Both the position numbers and the translations under genes were made by a program. A stretch of DNA of 33,166 nucleotides from Chloroflexota bacterium (GTDB lineage Bacteria; Chloroflexota; Dehalococcoidia; Lucifugimonadales; G022566795). Positions 24,118-30,343 of this stretch are shown here, one piece after another; position 1 is the stretch's first letter; each line of letters opens with the position of its first letter. The stretch spans positions 1-33,166 of the forward strand of contig JADFIF010000015.1 in assembly GCA_022566795.1 (NCBI GenBank), in the 5' to 3' direction. The notes below the pieces were generated by a model. It saw nothing but the letters and a program-made list of their open reading frames with translations, was not told where the DNA came from and searched no databases.

Positions 24118-24204
24118 TCACGAGTCTTTCAGGGCCTGTGCGAGAACGAACAGGGCCAGGGCGAGAATTATGAACCACCAGATGCGTCTGGGACTGAGCT
24201 TCAC
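24118..24204 (-). CDS. Possible 28-residue single-pass membrane peptide
   Basis: A short open frame encoding MKLSPRRIWWFIILALALFV followed by LAQALKDS. It has a basic N-terminus, a 17-residue hydrophobic helix and a charged tail, the form of a small single-pass membrane protein. The start is GTG, and a good Shine-Dalgarno site is missing. An extended -10 box (24250-24258) lies about 46 bp upstream on the same strand. The frame stays open upstream to a TAG near 24253. I cannot name a family, and chance is possible at this length. Confidence 0.35.
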   Translation of the reverse strand: MKLSPRRIWWFIILALALFVLAQALKDS

Positions 24205-24249
24205 TTTCGTAACACGGGCGGTCGCTGCCTGGGTCGATAGACGAGCCAG

Positions 24250-24258
24250 ATTCTAACA
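24250..24258 (-). promoter_or_regulatory. Extended -10 promoter facing the small membrane peptide
   Basis: The minus strand reads TGTTAGAAT, a TGn extension plus TAGAAT (5/6). It would start transcription near 24243 and serve the 28-residue frame, and possibly the hydantoinase gene beyond it. It closely resembles the candidate groEL promoter. Confidence 0.4.
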
Positions 24259-24287
24259 TAGCAGACGCCGGGTAACACGGGTTGCGA

Positions 24288-25097
24288 ATGGGCTATAGAC
24301 TGATCGCCTTAGACATCGACGGGACTATCCGAAGCGACGACTACCCGCTCTCGGACAGGACTCGAGAAGCTGTCGCGGGAGTCCGTGCCGCCGGGGCCGA
24401 GGTGACGGTCGCCACCGGCAGAACGTTCCGGTCGGCCGCGCGGGCGAGCGCGGAGCTCGATATCACGGCCCCTATCGCCTCGTTCCAGGGCGCCCACGTC
24501 GCCGACCCCGCTACCGGTGAGGTGCTGTGGCACCGCCCTCTGACGGCAGGCCAGGCCGTGGAAGCCCTGGACGCCCTGGAACCCTGGGGCCTGGAGGTGC
24601 TTGCGTATCATGGCCAGGAGGTCTACGTCGACGAGCTGTCGCCGTGGGTCGAGGGCTATGGCAGGCGCAACGATACTCGGATCAACGTCGTCGACGATCT
24701 GCGATCGGTGGCCGATATGGAGTTCACAAGGCTCGTTGTGGTGGGCCACGACGGCAAGGTACAGAGCCTCGAGACGGCGCTTCGAGAGAGGTTCGACTCG
24801 ACGCTGTACGTCACCAGGTCGCTGCCTCACTTCTGCGAGATTTTGCATCCGGACGGTGGCAAGGACAAGGCCCTGTCGTGGCTGTGCGGGCATCTCGGCA
24901 TCGGCCCGGAGGAGACCGTCGCCTTTGGGAACGGCTACAACGACGTGCAGATGTTGCAGTGGGCCGGCCTGGGAGTTGCCATAGGAGGAGCGGTGCCGGA
25001 GGTGCTGGCGGTGGCTGACCGCGTGGCGCCTCCGATCGAGCAAGACGGGGCAGCGCAGGTGCTCGAGGAGCTGCTTGGCCACGGGCTTATAGGCTAG
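24288..25097 (+). CDS. Cof-type HAD-superfamily phosphatase
   Basis: A 269-residue HAD hydrolase of the Cof (IIB cap) type. Motif I is LIALDIDGTI with nucleophile D9 and acid/base D11; motif II is the Thr in VTVATGRTF; motif III is the Lys in HPDGGKDKALSWL; motif IV is VAFGNGYNDVQML. The C2B cap lies between motifs II and III. Family members dephosphorylate sugar phosphates, flavin nucleotides or pyridoxal phosphate. The substrate here is unknown, although the next gene is a ribokinase and sugar phosphate turnover would be a natural guess. The ATG at 24288 gives MGYRLIALDIDGT; a TTG at 24282 is possible. No strong ribosome site is visible. Confidence 0.88.
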   Translation: MGYRLIALDIDGTIRSDDYPLSDRTREAVAGVRAAGAEVTVATGRTFRSAARASAELDITAPIASFQGAHVADPATGEVLWHRPLTAGQAVEALDALEPWGLEVLAYHGQEVYVDELSPWVEGYGRRNDTRINVVDDLRSVADMEFTRLVVVGHDGKVQSLETALRERFDSTLYVTRSLPHFCEILHPDGGKDKALSWLCGHLGIGPEETVAFGNGYNDVQMLQWAGLGVAIGGAVPEVLAVADRVAPPIEQDGAAQVLEELLGHGLIG

Positions 25098-25187
25098 CCG
25101 GCATTCGATTCCCTCTCCATCGCCTGCGCTCACGTAAGGCCCACCTCTCCACCTTGCCGAAAGCTGGCGGCCTGGGATTCACACGCC

Positions 25188-25212
25188 GTAGGGGCGGGTT
25201 TGAAACCCCCCG
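25188..25212. repeat. Palindromic intergenic repeat (core GGGCGGGTTTGAAACCC)
   Basis: GTAGGGGCGGGTTTG is followed by AAACCCCCCG, with the near-palindrome GGGTTT-G-AAACCC at its centre. I recognise GTAGGGGCGGGTTT-type palindromes as recurrent intergenic elements in many environmental genomes, including Chloroflexota. One arm here is imperfect. It lies about 35 bp upstream of the ribokinase start. Confidence 0.5.
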
Positions 25213-25246
25213 AGCGATTCGCCCGCGCGATTGGTAGGAAAAGATC

Positions 25247-26194
25247 TTGGCGATCAGCAAGAACCATCAGACGGCTGCACCAAAGATCGTCGTTCTGGGC
25301 GGCATCAACATGGACCTCATAGGCGTCACGCCGAGGCTGCCGGCCCAGGGTGAAACCGTCATCGGCGAGCGGTTCTACACGACTCCCGGCGGCAAGGGCG
25401 CCAACCAGGCCGTTGCGGCCGCCAAGCTAGGCGCCAGCGTGAAGATGGTCGGCAGGGTCGGCGCGGACGCCTTCGGCCCGACGATGCTGGATGACCTCAG
25501 GCGGCACGGCATCGACGTGGGCGGCGTCGCCGTCGACCCGCACAACCCCTCGGGCATCGCCATCATCCTGCTCGACGCCGACCGGCAGAACCACATCGTG
25601 GCGATCTACGGCGCCAACACCGCCTGCGACGGGGCGCAGCTCGAGGCGGTCAAGGCCGCCCTCGACGGCGCCGACGCGCTGATGCTCCAGCTCGAGATCC
25701 CGGCGGACGTGTCATTGGCCGCGGCCGAGCACGCAAAGGCGCTGGGCGTCCGCGTCGTCTGGGACCCGGCGCCGGCGCTGGACCTGCCAGACGGGGCCCT
25801 CGCGCTGGCGGAGGTGCTGACGCCCAATCAGACCGAAGCGGCCTTCTTTACCGGCGTCGAGGTCACAGATGCCGGCTCGGCGAAGGCCGCTGCCGAGGCT
25901 CTGCTGGCCCAGGGGGTGAAGGTGGCCACCGTGAAGATGGGTGAGCAGGGCGTCTACTACGCCAGCCAAACCGAAAGCGGGCACGTTCCGGCCTTTGGCG
26001 TGGAGGTCACCGACACGGTGGCGGCGGGCGATGCCTTCGGTGCCGGGCTCTGCGTCGCCCTGGCCGAGGGCAAAAGTCTTGTCGAATCCGTCAGATTCGG
26101 GGCCGCCGCGGGCGCCCTGGCCGTCACCAGGCCCGGGGCTCAGGAGGCCATGCCGGCCCGCCACGAAGTCGAGAAGCTCCTCGACAGCTCGTAG
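25247..26194 (+). CDS. rbsK: Ribokinase (PfkB family)
   Basis: A 315-residue PfkB-family sugar kinase that most resembles ribokinase, which phosphorylates D-ribose to ribose 5-phosphate with ATP. Signature 1 is TTPGGKGANQAVAAAKLGA near residues 45-63; signature 2 is DTVAAGDAFGAGLCVAL with catalytic base D262. NMDLI near the N-terminus and LTPNQTEA in the middle are typical of RbsK. The TTG start at 25247 follows TAGGAAA by several bases. The N-terminal extension of about ten residues is variable in the family. No ribose transporter is in the window, so another sugar or nucleoside is possible. It converges with the GYD gene 27 bp away. Confidence 0.9.
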   Translation: MAISKNHQTAAPKIVVLGGINMDLIGVTPRLPAQGETVIGERFYTTPGGKGANQAVAAAKLGASVKMVGRVGADAFGPTMLDDLRRHGIDVGGVAVDPHNPSGIAIILLDADRQNHIVAIYGANTACDGAQLEAVKAALDGADALMLQLEIPADVSLAAAEHAKALGVRVVWDPAPALDLPDGALALAEVLTPNQTEAAFFTGVEVTDAGSAKAAAEALLAQGVKVATVKMGEQGVYYASQTESGHVPAFGVEVTDTVAAGDAFGAGLCVALAEGKSLVESVRFGAAAGALAVTRPGAQEAMPARHEVEKLLDSS

Positions 26195-26220
26195 GTGCGG
26201 GTTCAGCGGCCGTCGGGTGG

Positions 26221-26553
26221 CTAGATTTCCGGGTCCTTCGAGGCCTCGAGGGTGGCCCTCAGCGTATCCTCGAACCCCGGGTCGGTGAGCCGTGAGATGG
26301 GAATTGCGGGCATCGTGGCGACGTGCGCCCCAGCCCTGACGCCCAGCTCAACCGAAAAACGTGCCACGCACTCGTTGTCCGGCGCCTCCAAAACGCTGAC
26401 GAAATCGTAGTCGCCGAGGACCCCGTAGAGGCCGAGGGTCTGAATCCCGGGCTCGCTCACCAGGCTGTGCGCTCGAACCAGACTCTGCGGGTCGTCCATC
26501 ATCTTCTCGCGGCCCTCGGGCGTCAGCGTCAGCAGCAGGATGTAGGTCGGCAT
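26221..26553 (-). CDS. GYD-domain protein
   Basis: A 110-residue protein of the GYD family (dimeric alpha/beta ferredoxin-like fold). The key segment is MPTYILLLTLTPEGREKM followed by LGLYGVLGDYDFVSVLEAPDNECVARFSVELG, where the GDYD motif gives the family its name. The function of GYD proteins is unknown. The open frame runs far upstream into pyrD, but that part is a shadow; the ATG at 26553 gives the standard family start and has GGGGGA seven bases before it. The last 25 residues (DPGFEDTLRATLEASKDPEI) extend beyond the usual domain. It lies 173 bp downstream of pyrD on the same strand and may be transcribed with it. Confidence 0.85.
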   Translation of the reverse strand: MPTYILLLTLTPEGREKMMDDPQSLVRAHSLVSEPGIQTLGLYGVLGDYDFVSVLEAPDNECVARFSVELGVRAGAHVATMPAIPISRLTDPGFEDTLRATLEASKDPEI

Positions 26554-26726
26554 TTCGCGGTCCCCCAGGAGCGGTTTCCACAGAGTGTATGCCAATCCTG
26601 TGGCGTTGTCACCGAAAGGCATCAACCAAACTATCTCATCAGTAGCCGAGGGACACGCGAGTGAGGCTTGAGCGTCTCGCGAGGAGAGCTGGACACCCGT
26701 CAGTCGTCGCTCGAACGCCAGTGACT

Positions 26727-27749
26727 TCAGCGGCCGCCGTGCCGGAGCACCGCAAGCTCTCGATTGATCTGTTTGGCGACTCCCGGTCCCCGGTAGATGA
26801 GCCCCGTGAGAAGCTGCACCGTCGCCGCGCCCGCATCGAGGGCCCGCAGGGCGTCGTCTCCGGTGGAGATGCCTCCGCAGGCGTTGATGGGCACTGAGCC
26901 GGCGAACTCCGCACTGATGTCGGCCACCATCCGCAGCGTGTCCTCGAGGAGAAGCCTGCCGCTGAGCCCTCCCGACCCGACGGCAAGCCGGGGGTCGCGG
27001 TAAGGGCGGGTGTTGGCTATCGTGAGGGCACCGGCGTCGTTGTCCACGCAGGCCCGCGCGAGCCCAACCACCCCGTCCCGAGCCGTCCTCTCGTTCGCGT
27101 ATGGCGGCAGCTTGACGAAAAGAGGCTTCGAGCGGTCCCGGTTCACCTCTTGTAGAAGCTCGGACAGCGCCGCCGACTCTTGGAAAGCTCGCAGGCCCGC
27201 CGTATTGGGCGAGCTGACGTTGATCTCGATGGCGTCGGCCAGAGGCTCCAGGCGACGGTGGCAGCGGACGATGGCATCCACGCTGACGCCAGACACGCTG
27301 ACAACCACCGGCACTTCGCCACAACCGGCGCGGCCTCGGGCGAGGTGATCGGCGACGAACTCCAGTCCCCGGCTTGGGAATCCGAGAGCGTTGATGAGCG
27401 ACTCCTCGCGGGGGTAGCGAAAGACTCGGGGCTTCGGGTTGCCAGGTTGTGGCAGCACCGTAACCGTTCCGCCGGTAATGTAGCCGAACCCCAGCGCAGC
27501 CAACGAGGGCAAGAGCTCGCAGTTCTTGTCGTATCCTGCCGCCAGGCCGACGGGATTGGCAAGACTCAGCCCCGCGAGCTTGACGCAGGGTCCGCCCGCT
27601 CGCGCCTTGAGGGCGGGTGACAGGGCTCTCCAGATCGCGGGGCGTTTGAGTGCGAACTCCGCCACCGCTTGGGCGCGCTCCGGTGGTAACGCGAACAGCA
27701 GCGGCCGGACCAGACGCTCATAGGTTTTGGGATTCAGCGCCAGCATCAT
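26727..27749 (-). CDS. pyrD: Dihydroorotate dehydrogenase (quinone), class 2
   Basis: A 340-residue FMN enzyme that oxidises dihydroorotate to orotate in pyrimidine synthesis, passing electrons to membrane quinone. Class 2 features are the N-terminal amphipathic extension (ERLVRPLLFALPPERAQAVAEFAL), the block VTVLPQPGNPKPRVFRYPREESLINALGF, the active-site region INVSSPNTAGLR (residues 176-186) with catalytic Ser, and phosphate-binding ACGGIS and GAATVQLLTGLIYRGPG. A TTG at 27758 is possible, but the ATG pair at 27749/27746 is more likely. An extended -10 promoter lies about 55 bp upstream. No other pyr genes are nearby. Confidence 0.94.
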   Translation of the reverse strand: MMLALNPKTYERLVRPLLFALPPERAQAVAEFALKRPAIWRALSPALKARAGGPCVKLAGLSLANPVGLAAGYDKNCELLPSLAALGFGYITGGTVTVLPQPGNPKPRVFRYPREESLINALGFPSRGLEFVADHLARGRAGCGEVPVVVSVSGVSVDAIVRCHRRLEPLADAIEINVSSPNTAGLRAFQESAALSELLQEVNRDRSKPLFVKLPPYANERTARDGVVGLARACVDNDAGALTIANTRPYRDPRLAVGSGGLSGRLLLEDTLRMVADISAEFAGSVPINACGGISTGDDALRALDAGAATVQLLTGLIYRGPGVAKQINRELAVLRHGGR

Positions 27750-27802
27750 CCCTCGCAAACGGGAGCCCCTCGGTTACGACCCGCGCGGCCACCGCGCAAG
27801 GG

Positions 27803-27811
27803 ATTATAGCA
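27803..27811 (-). promoter_or_regulatory. Extended -10 promoter of pyrD
   Basis: The minus strand reads TGCTATAAT, a perfect TATAAT with a TGn extension. Transcription would begin near 27796, about 47 bp before the pyrD ATG. No clear -35 box is visible. Confidence 0.5.
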
Positions 27812-27853
27812 GCCACGTCTCTGACGCGCGGAGTAGCATGGAACCTAGATGCC

Positions 27854-27883
27854 TTGGTAACCTGCCGTCTGGTCACTTATAAT
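27854..27883 (+). promoter_or_regulatory. Promoter of the unknown 254-residue protein gene
   Basis: TTGGTA (4/6) at 27854-27859 and a perfect TATAAT at 27878-27883 are 18 bp apart. Transcription would start near 27890, about 50 bp before the ATG at 27939. Confidence 0.5.
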
Positions 27884-27938
27884 GTCTACACTGGCGCAAC
27901 TGCCGTTGCATTAACAGCACCCTGCGGATATTTCAGAG

Positions 27939-28703
27939 ATGGCCATCGACTTCGAACGAGGCGACCCGAACGCACCCAAAGGGCACGCGCTGCTCTACTT
28001 CAGGAGCTCTTTGAACCCGGAAGAGATTCTGGGGACGTACGTCATCTGCTTCCCGATATCGTTCGACGTCGCGAAGTACGTCCCCCCCTTCTTGATGGGC
28101 CAGGTGAGCGGCATCGACCCCAAAGACCTGTCCGCACTCGCCTATCCGCCCGCTCCCGAGAAGCTTGATGGCCACTCAGCCCTGGTCAAGCTGGCCGCCT
28201 CCAGGGAAGATGACGTGCTCTTCTGTGGGACCCTTGACCCGTCCGACGTTCCCGCGGGAATGATGGCTGTGAATGACGCTGTGCGAGAGTACAACGAGAA
28301 GTACGGGAGCTTTGCTCTGTCGGCCGCCAGCGACGAAACACTGGTGGAGCCGGGGACGCCGGGATTCGCCGTCAACGAGGTGCTGTACGGGCTGATGAGC
28401 GACAACGACAAGCTAGGCGAGCTGACCAGACTGGTGGGCAGGCTAAGGTTTGCGGCTGAAGGGATGGAGGAGGGTCTGGTCGCTGAGACCGAGCGAGATA
28501 TCATGGCCCTGGCGCAGCATCTGCCTGAGAACCACCGGGTGCCGCGTCTCATCGAGGAAGCCAAGACGAAGGGCGAAGACGGCGCCAGGTTGGCGGACCT
28601 CTATCTGCAGCGCTGCTTCCATCTTACGCAAGAAGAGTACGTAAAGCTCGGGCAGGTGGAGGAGCAGATCAGCGACCTGGAGGCGCGGAACCCCTCTCCC
28701 TGA
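27939..28703 (+). CDS. Conserved-looking soluble protein of unknown function
   Basis: A 254-residue acidic protein that I do not recognise. The N-terminal half looks like a mixed alpha/beta domain (GHALLYFRSSLNPEEILGTYVICFPISFDVAKYVPPFL). The C-terminal half is helical and highly charged (LGELTRLVGRLRFAAEGMEEGLVAETERDIMALAQHLPENHRVPRLIEEAKTKG). There are no membrane segments, signal peptide or cofactor motifs. Normal codon use throughout and a good promoter support it as a real gene, though the ribosome site (CAGAG) is weak. Its 3' end overlaps the convergent small membrane-protein gene by 35 bp. Confidence 0.75.
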   Translation: MAIDFERGDPNAPKGHALLYFRSSLNPEEILGTYVICFPISFDVAKYVPPFLMGQVSGIDPKDLSALAYPPAPEKLDGHSALVKLAASREDDVLFCGTLDPSDVPAGMMAVNDAVREYNEKYGSFALSAASDETLVEPGTPGFAVNEVLYGLMSDNDKLGELTRLVGRLRFAAEGMEEGLVAETERDIMALAQHLPENHRVPRLIEEAKTKGEDGARLADLYLQRCFHLTQEEYVKLGQVEEQISDLEARNPSP

Positions 28704-29001
28704 CGTCGTCACCGCGGGTCATCTCGCGCCACAGCACGACCCCAACGACAACGACTACGCCGAGAATCACCACCGGCTCTATCCATCGCTCGAACCACAG
28801 CAACCACGACGGTCCCCAGTTTCCGAAGGTCAGGGTTATCTCGCCCCAGGCTCGAATCCCGAGCCAGATCAGTAGGTATCCAGACTGACCCAGAACGACC
28901 AGGGTTACGGCCACAACCCGCAGGACCGTTCTAGCGTCCAGGGGTCTCCTCGTTCCGCGACTCCGCTCGTTCTGCATCGTAGGTTCGACCGCCATCGCCA
29001 T
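28669..29001 (-). CDS. Small two-helix membrane protein of unknown function
   Basis: A 110-residue protein with a basic N-terminus and two hydrophobic segments, VLRVVAVTLVVLGQSGYLLI and WIEPVVILGVVVVVGVVLW, separated by an aromatic-rich loop (TFGNWGPSWLLWFERW). Both ends are charged. No family is recognised. The frame extends to a TTG at 29022, but the ATG at 29001 follows GAGG by about nine bases and fits better. The overlap with the convergent upstream gene is unusual but short. Confidence 0.55.
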   Translation of the reverse strand: MAMAVEPTMQNERSRGTRRPLDARTVLRVVAVTLVVLGQSGYLLIWLGIRAWGEITLTFGNWGPSWLLWFERWIEPVVILGVVVVVGVVLWREMTRGDDVRERGSAPPGR

Positions 29002-29153
29002 CCCGCACAACCTCAATTTCAAACTGGCAAGTACGAGGTTAGAGCGACGGGAAACCGACTGGTGGCGAATAGTCGCCAGCGAACGGCCAAGGAACAGATG
29101 AGGAGTGGTAAAGAACGTCGGCCCGGCGCGGAGAAGCGAGCGATCTGTCGCTG

Positions 29154-29450
29154 CTACGGCCCGTAGTAGCGACAGACGATGCAGCTCTCACGACAGCTTT
29201 CACAGCCGCAGTGGCCGCGCGGTGCGAAGACGGGATGCAGTATCTCGGCGACCACGTCGCACTTGGTCCCGCCCGAGACCTCAGCCTGGCGCAGTCGGTG
29301 AGAGATCTCTTGCCGCACCGCATCAAGCACAGTCGCTTTGATCGCGGCGTCTCCCTCGAGAATAAAACGTTTGGCGGCGTCGATCAGATCGTGGTCGGAC
29401 AACCTGGCAGCGCCTAGCTCCGAAGGTTTGTTGCTGTTCGGGCTGACCAT
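29154..29450 (-). CDS. Small Cys-rich protein with C-terminal CxC-x2-C-x3-C-x2-C cluster
   Basis: A 98-residue protein. Residues 15-60 are predicted helical (LSDHDLIDAAKRFILEGDAAIKATVLDAVRQEISHRLRQAE). After C64 the last 18 residues contain five cysteines in a tight cluster, C81, C83, C86, C90 and C93 (CGCESCRESCIVCRYYGP), suggesting zinc or iron-sulfur binding. I do not recognise the family. The open frame runs upstream to 29621, but the ATG at 29450 has AGGGGG about seven bases before it and removes a low-complexity, non-conserved leader. It is divergent from the selenoprotein unit, about 460 bp apart. Confidence 0.65.
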   Translation of the reverse strand: MVSPNSNKPSELGAARLSDHDLIDAAKRFILEGDAAIKATVLDAVRQEISHRLRQAEVSGGTKCDVVAEILHPVFAPRGHCGCESCRESCIVCRYYGP

Positions 29451-29710
29451 CGGATACCCCCTTGACCTCACCGTATACCCAGACACCGGCCAGTATCCGA
29501 TGGCCAGGTATGGTCCAGGGGCAAGACGGTAAAGCTTCGGGGCAAGAACGGAAGAGGACTGGCAAAACCAGGCAGCGCAGCAGCCGCCGCGCACTTCGAC
29601 GACCGGACCCATCGGGGCCACGCTGCCGCGAGCGGGGCGCCGCTCCGTCGGGCTCGCGTCCGGCGTTGATGGTCATACTCCCCATCCTTCATCAACCTGC
29701 TGGTGCTGTG

Positions 29711-29726
29711 TCTGGAATTATCCAGA
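29711..29726. promoter_or_regulatory. Inverted repeat upstream of the selenoprotein promoter (possible operator)
   Basis: TCTGGA and TCCAGA form a perfect 6-bp inverted repeat around ATTA, 75 bp upstream of the -35 box. This size suits a dimeric regulator, but no known operator matches. Confidence 0.3.
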
Positions 29727-29800
29727 GGCCGCTTTCATCCGCGACCCGTTTTGGGCAAGGGCGAGACCCATACCTGCAGACCGGAGACCAAACGACACGA

Positions 29801-29828
29801 TTGACATCGCTATATTTGCGGTGATAAG
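29801..29828 (+). promoter_or_regulatory. Promoter of the selenoprotein gene
   Basis: A perfect TTGACA at 29801-29806 and GATAAG (4/6) at 29823-29828 with a 16-bp spacer. Transcription would start near 29835, about 78 nt before the ATG at 29913. Confidence 0.5.
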
Positions 29829-29912
29829 TTTTCCACATTACGAATCCCACCTTCCATAACTGGCGTCAGAGTCAGCATAAATTGGTGGGCAAAACTGCTC
29901 CAGGAGGGTTGA

Positions 29913-30197
29913 ATGGCCGACGAAGGAAAGTTTGAAATCGAGATCATCTACTGTGTGCCTTGAGCGCATTTCGGTACGGCGGCCTGGATGGCCTCCGAGT
30001 TCTTCGCGGAAGGCGGCAAGGACGTTGCGATCAGGCTGACGCCCGGCGTCGCTGGCATTCTGCAAGTGTTCGTCGATGGCGACAAGCTCTATGACAAGAA
30101 AGAAGAGGACGGACAGTTCCCGAATCTCCCTCGTGTGAAGCAGATGCGAGCTGTCATCAAGGACAGGCTTGGCGCGCTTGTGGCGGCTGACGACTAG
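29913..30197 (+). CDS. SelW/Rdx-family selenoprotein (thioredoxin-like, CxxU), UGA decoded as selenocysteine
   Basis: A 94-residue protein of the Rdx family (SelW/SelT/SelH), small thioredoxin-fold redox proteins. Translation from the ATG at 29913 gives MADEGKFEIEIIYCVP, then an in-frame TGA at 29961-29963, then AHFGTAAWMASEFFAEGGKD and on through the typical PGVAGILQVFVDGDKLYDKK and FPNLPRVKQMRAVIKDRLG to a TAG stop. Read as Sec, residue 17 completes the motif C14-V-P-U17, exactly where the family has CxxC or CxxU after a beta strand ending in YC. AGGAGGG (29902-29908) stands four bases before the ATG, a TTGACA promoter and a terminator flank the gene, and a SECIS-like hairpin follows the UGA. 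There are no other frame breaks. A nonsense pseudogene is the alternative. The physiological partner is unknown, and no selA, selB, selC or selD is in this window. Confidence 0.88.
29977..29997 (+). promoter_or_regulatory. Candidate bacterial SECIS hairpin
   Basis: Downstream of the UGA, CGG (29977-29979) pairs with CCG (29995-29997), C and T form one mismatch, and GGCC (29981-29984) pairs with GGCC (29990-29993), leaving the 5-nt loop TGGAT (29985-29989). The loop begins 22 nt after the UGA and has G at its second position. As I recall the bacterial SECIS model, it requires a small apical loop with G in its first two positions, 16-37 nt after UGA. Weaker G-U pairs could extend the base. Confidence 0.65.
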
Positions 30198-30220
30198 TTT
30201 GACCACATAGGTAGTCAATG

Positions 30221-30256
30221 GGGGCCTCGGTCACTCCGGCCGGGGCCTTTCTTTTT
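30221..30256 (+). terminator. Rho-independent terminator of the selenoprotein gene
   Basis: GGCCTCGG (30223-30230) pairs with CCGGGGCC (30240-30247), 8 bp with one T-G wobble, around a 9-nt loop. The T-rich tract TTTCTTTTT (30248-30256) follows. It lies 25 bp after the selenoprotein stop, showing that this is an independent single-gene transcript. Confidence 0.8.
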
Positions 30257-30269
30257 GTCCGTCGCCGCC

Positions 30270-30298
30270 TTGACACGGGCCTTGCCGCGCATGACAAT
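30270..30298 (+). promoter_or_regulatory. Promoter of the CoA-transferase gene
   Basis: A perfect TTGACA at 30270-30275 and GACAAT (4/6) at 30293-30298 with a 17-bp spacer. It lies just after the selenoprotein terminator and about 45 bp before the CoA-transferase ATG. Confidence 0.55.
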
Positions 30299-30343
30299 GG
30301 GGCTCGCCCCTCTGAACCCAACATAGGTGGAGGCAACCCAAAC

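Larger units (their letters stand above)
29451..29912. other. Divergent intergenic region upstream of the selenoprotein
   Basis: A 462-bp region without a supportable gene. It contains a perfect inverted repeat TCTGGA-ATTA-TCCAGA (29711-29726), a TTGACA promoter at 29801-29828, and a 6-bp CCCACC/GGTGGG pairing (29846-29851 with 29884-29889) in the selenoprotein leader. Confidence 0.55.

Noticed and set aside
26554-27324. Long N-terminal extension of the GYD protein into pyrD
   Set aside because: The extension is the antisense-free overlapping frame of pyrD with Arg/Gly-rich low-complexity sequence; family similarity begins at the ATG at 26553.
29988-30197. Independent 69-residue protein starting inside the selenoprotein
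   Set aside because: No ribosome site precedes this ATG, and the start would fall in the SECIS-like stem, cutting off the first beta strand and the redox motif of the Rdx fold.
30218-30343. N-terminal extension of the CoA-transferase
   Set aside because: It would be translated through the selenoprotein terminator and the TTGACA promoter, and it has no family similarity.
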